From assembly GCA_035630195.1 (NCBI GenBank), contig DASQLD010000062.1, forward strand, positions 1 through 5,924: a DNA stretch of 5,924 nucleotides, read 5' to 3'. The notes under the pieces were generated by a model. It was given only the letters and a program-made list of their open reading frames with translations. It was not told where the DNA came from and searched no databases. Made by a program: the position numbers and the translations under genes. Positions 5,319-5,924 of the stretch are shown one piece after another. Source of the DNA: DASQDN01 sp035630195. GTDB lineage: Bacteria > Acidobacteriota > Terriglobia > Bryobacterales > Bryobacteraceae. Positions within the stretch are counted from its first letter, which is position 1, and each line of letters begins with the position of its first letter.

Positions 5319-5395
5319 CAGATGAGTGAGGCTCCTGCTGCAAAGCGGGAAGCCCGTTAAGGAAAGACCGATTACTTTGCAGCGTTCTTCGTCTG
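5319..5395 (+). ncRNA. Candidate structured RNA in the left-end position of an IS110 element (bridge-RNA-like)
   Basis: An outer stem CAGATGA (5319-5325) with TCGTCTG (5389-5395, one G-U pair) encloses an internal loop. Inside is a perfect 9-bp stem GCTGCAAAG (5337-5345) with CTTTGCAGC (5375-5383), which in turn encloses a small CGGG-AAG-CCCG hairpin (5346-5356). It lies 25 bp before the start codon of an IS110-type transposase. Known IS110 elements encode their bridge RNA in the noncoding end upstream of the transposase, as stem-loops with internal loops that specify donor and target. Shape and position fit; no sequence comparison was possible. The flanking 5179-5318 holds no gene I can support. 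Confidence 0.35.
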
Positions 5396-5419
5396 GCGGC
5401 AATGTCAGGAGACCCAACA

Positions 5420-5620
5420 ATGATCGAAGGTTATCGCCGCTGCTGCGGCATCGACATCACAAAGATACGGTCGTGGTGTGCGTATTGCCCCCGGTGGGAT
5501 CTGAGGGAGACAGAGTGCGCAAGACTTTTGGCACCTTCCGGAATGATCTGATTCGCATGCGCGTTTGGCTGAAACAGCTCAAGGTTACCGAAGTCGCGAT
5601 GGAGTCGACAGGCGTCTATT
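5420..5620 (+). pseudogene. IS110-family (DEDD) transposase, 5' fragment, frameshifted and interrupted
   Basis: The ATG at 5420 has AGGAG 8 nt upstream. The protein starts MIEGYRRCCGIDI, then a single-base loss near 5458 moves the reading to the next frame, where HKDTVVVCVLPPVGSEG, VRKTFGTFRNDLIRMRVW, LKQLKVTEVAMESTGVY follow. This is the N-terminal RuvC-like DEDD domain of IS110/IS1111-type transposases: the Asp of GIDIHK and the Glu of AMESTGVY are the first two catalytic acids. The full protein is about 340-420 residues, so only about 67 remain here. Similarity stops right after the TAT codon near 5619, where expected Trp is replaced by unrelated sequence that looks like a group II intron; the rest of the gene could lie beyond it, outside the window. 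It cannot make an active transposase as it stands. Confidence 0.88.
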
Positions 5621-5924
5621 TTGCGCTGAGCAGCGCGTTGTTCGGGAGGGTTCAAGTCCCTCTGGCGCTCGGATGAGGGGCGCTATATCCAAAAGCGGCG
5701 ATAATACGTCGCTGGCCGGAGCAAGTGGCAGGTATGGAGAGGCCTAAACGGGCACGAAGGCGAAAGCCGGATACAGACCAAGGCGGACCTGAAGCCACCA
5801 TTTGCGGTACTTCGGAGGGCAAGGTGTCCACCGTGAGGTGGAATCTGCAGGGCATGAGGAGAAGGACCGGGCCGTAATCGAGGGGGCTACCCCACAGATG
5901 AACTGGTCGGCCAAAGGTGGGACC
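5621..5924 (+). mobile_element. Probable group II intron, 5' part (domain I), inserted in the IS110 transposase gene
   Basis: The transposase homology ends at about 5620 and is followed by TTGCGCTGAGCAGCGC, close to the GTGCG consensus of group II intron 5' ends, though with T instead of the conserved first G. No protein frame is convincing from here to the window end. The sequence is instead rich in short hairpins capped by GNRA loops: GGC-GAAA-GCC at 5759-5768 and TCCACC-GTGA-GGTGGA at 5827-5842. There is also GGGG-CTA-CCCC at 5883-5893 and a GAGGG/CCCTC stem at 5646-5662. The order CTAAACG..., GCGAAAGC-xGATAC, GGTGTCCACC, GGAATC is, from memory, like domain I of bacterial intron classes such as CL1. 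The reverse transcriptase ORF and domains V-VI would be to the right. The exact 5' boundary is uncertain by a few bases. Confidence 0.62.

Noticed and set aside
5091..5420. A 109-codon minus-strand open frame
   Set aside because: It reads through the tRNA-Gly fragment, giving the familiar false RGFEPRLP peptide that tRNA 3' ends yield, and then through the IS110 left end.
5646..5662. A second tRNA T-arm-like hairpin (GAGGG TTCAAGT CCCTC)
   Set aside because: The loop fits the T-loop consensus, but no acceptor strand with CCA follows and no other tRNA arms precede it; a domain I hairpin of the group II intron explains it better.
1..5924. CRISPR array or restriction/defence cluster
   Set aside because: No regularly spaced identical repeats with unique spacers and no nuclease, methylase or Cas-like protein were seen on either strand.

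Overview
The window looks like a chromosome segment from a soil-type Acidobacteriota (Terriglobia-like) bacterium. This is inferred from the style of the encoded proteins: a beta-propeller sensor protein with acidobacterial-type repeats, a secreted two-domain concanavalin-like protein beside it, and a short single-stranded DNA-binding protein of a kind I associate with that phylum. The left half is an ordinary signalling and cell-envelope neighbourhood. The right half is a mosaic of decayed genes and mobile-element debris.

Left half (1-3060). All credible genes lie on the minus strand. Reading in the direction of transcription they are: an ECF-type RNA polymerase sigma factor (3030 to 2467), two doubtful small ORFs (2464 to 2318 and 2103 to 1939), an intact secreted GH16-like protein (1716 to 649), and a two-component-regulator-type beta-propeller protein that starts at a TTG codon at 674 and runs off the left edge. 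The last two genes overlap by 26 bp, and the ribosome binding site of the second lies inside the first, so they are probably translationally coupled. The GH16-like protein has lost two of the three acidic residues of the usual catalytic motif (E-M-N-M-Q instead of E-x-D-x-E), so it may bind glycans rather than cleave them. That would suit a partner of a periplasmic sensor, but this role is inference.

Middle (3061-4588). There is a gene-poor stretch, then a plus-strand cupin pseudogene with about five frame breaks in 390 bp. A convergent uncharacterised gene on the minus strand (4156 to 3731) reads into the dead cupin, so its C-terminal third is antisense cupin sequence. A weak ORF (4395 to 4171) lies upstream of it.

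Right (4589-5924). An intact ssb gene with a strong Shine-Dalgarno sequence is followed by a GC-rich hairpin terminator. Next come three copies of a 19-bp degenerate repeat and an isolated 30-nt 3' end of a tRNA-Gly gene on the minus strand, which is the kind of scar left by integrative elements at tRNA 3' ends. To the right is the 5' part of an IS110-family DEDD transposase gene. It carries one frameshift and is cut right after the conserved MESTGVY motif by what looks like the 5' part of a bacterial group II intron, rich in GNRA hairpins, that continues out of the window. Between the tRNA scar and the transposase start is a strong multi-stem hairpin in the position where IS110 elements encode a bridge RNA. 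I saw no CRISPR array, complete tRNA or rRNA. No clearly new system is proven; the best leads are the possible bridge-RNA remnant, the catalytically altered GH16-like protein with its coupled propeller sensor, and the nested mobile-element junction.
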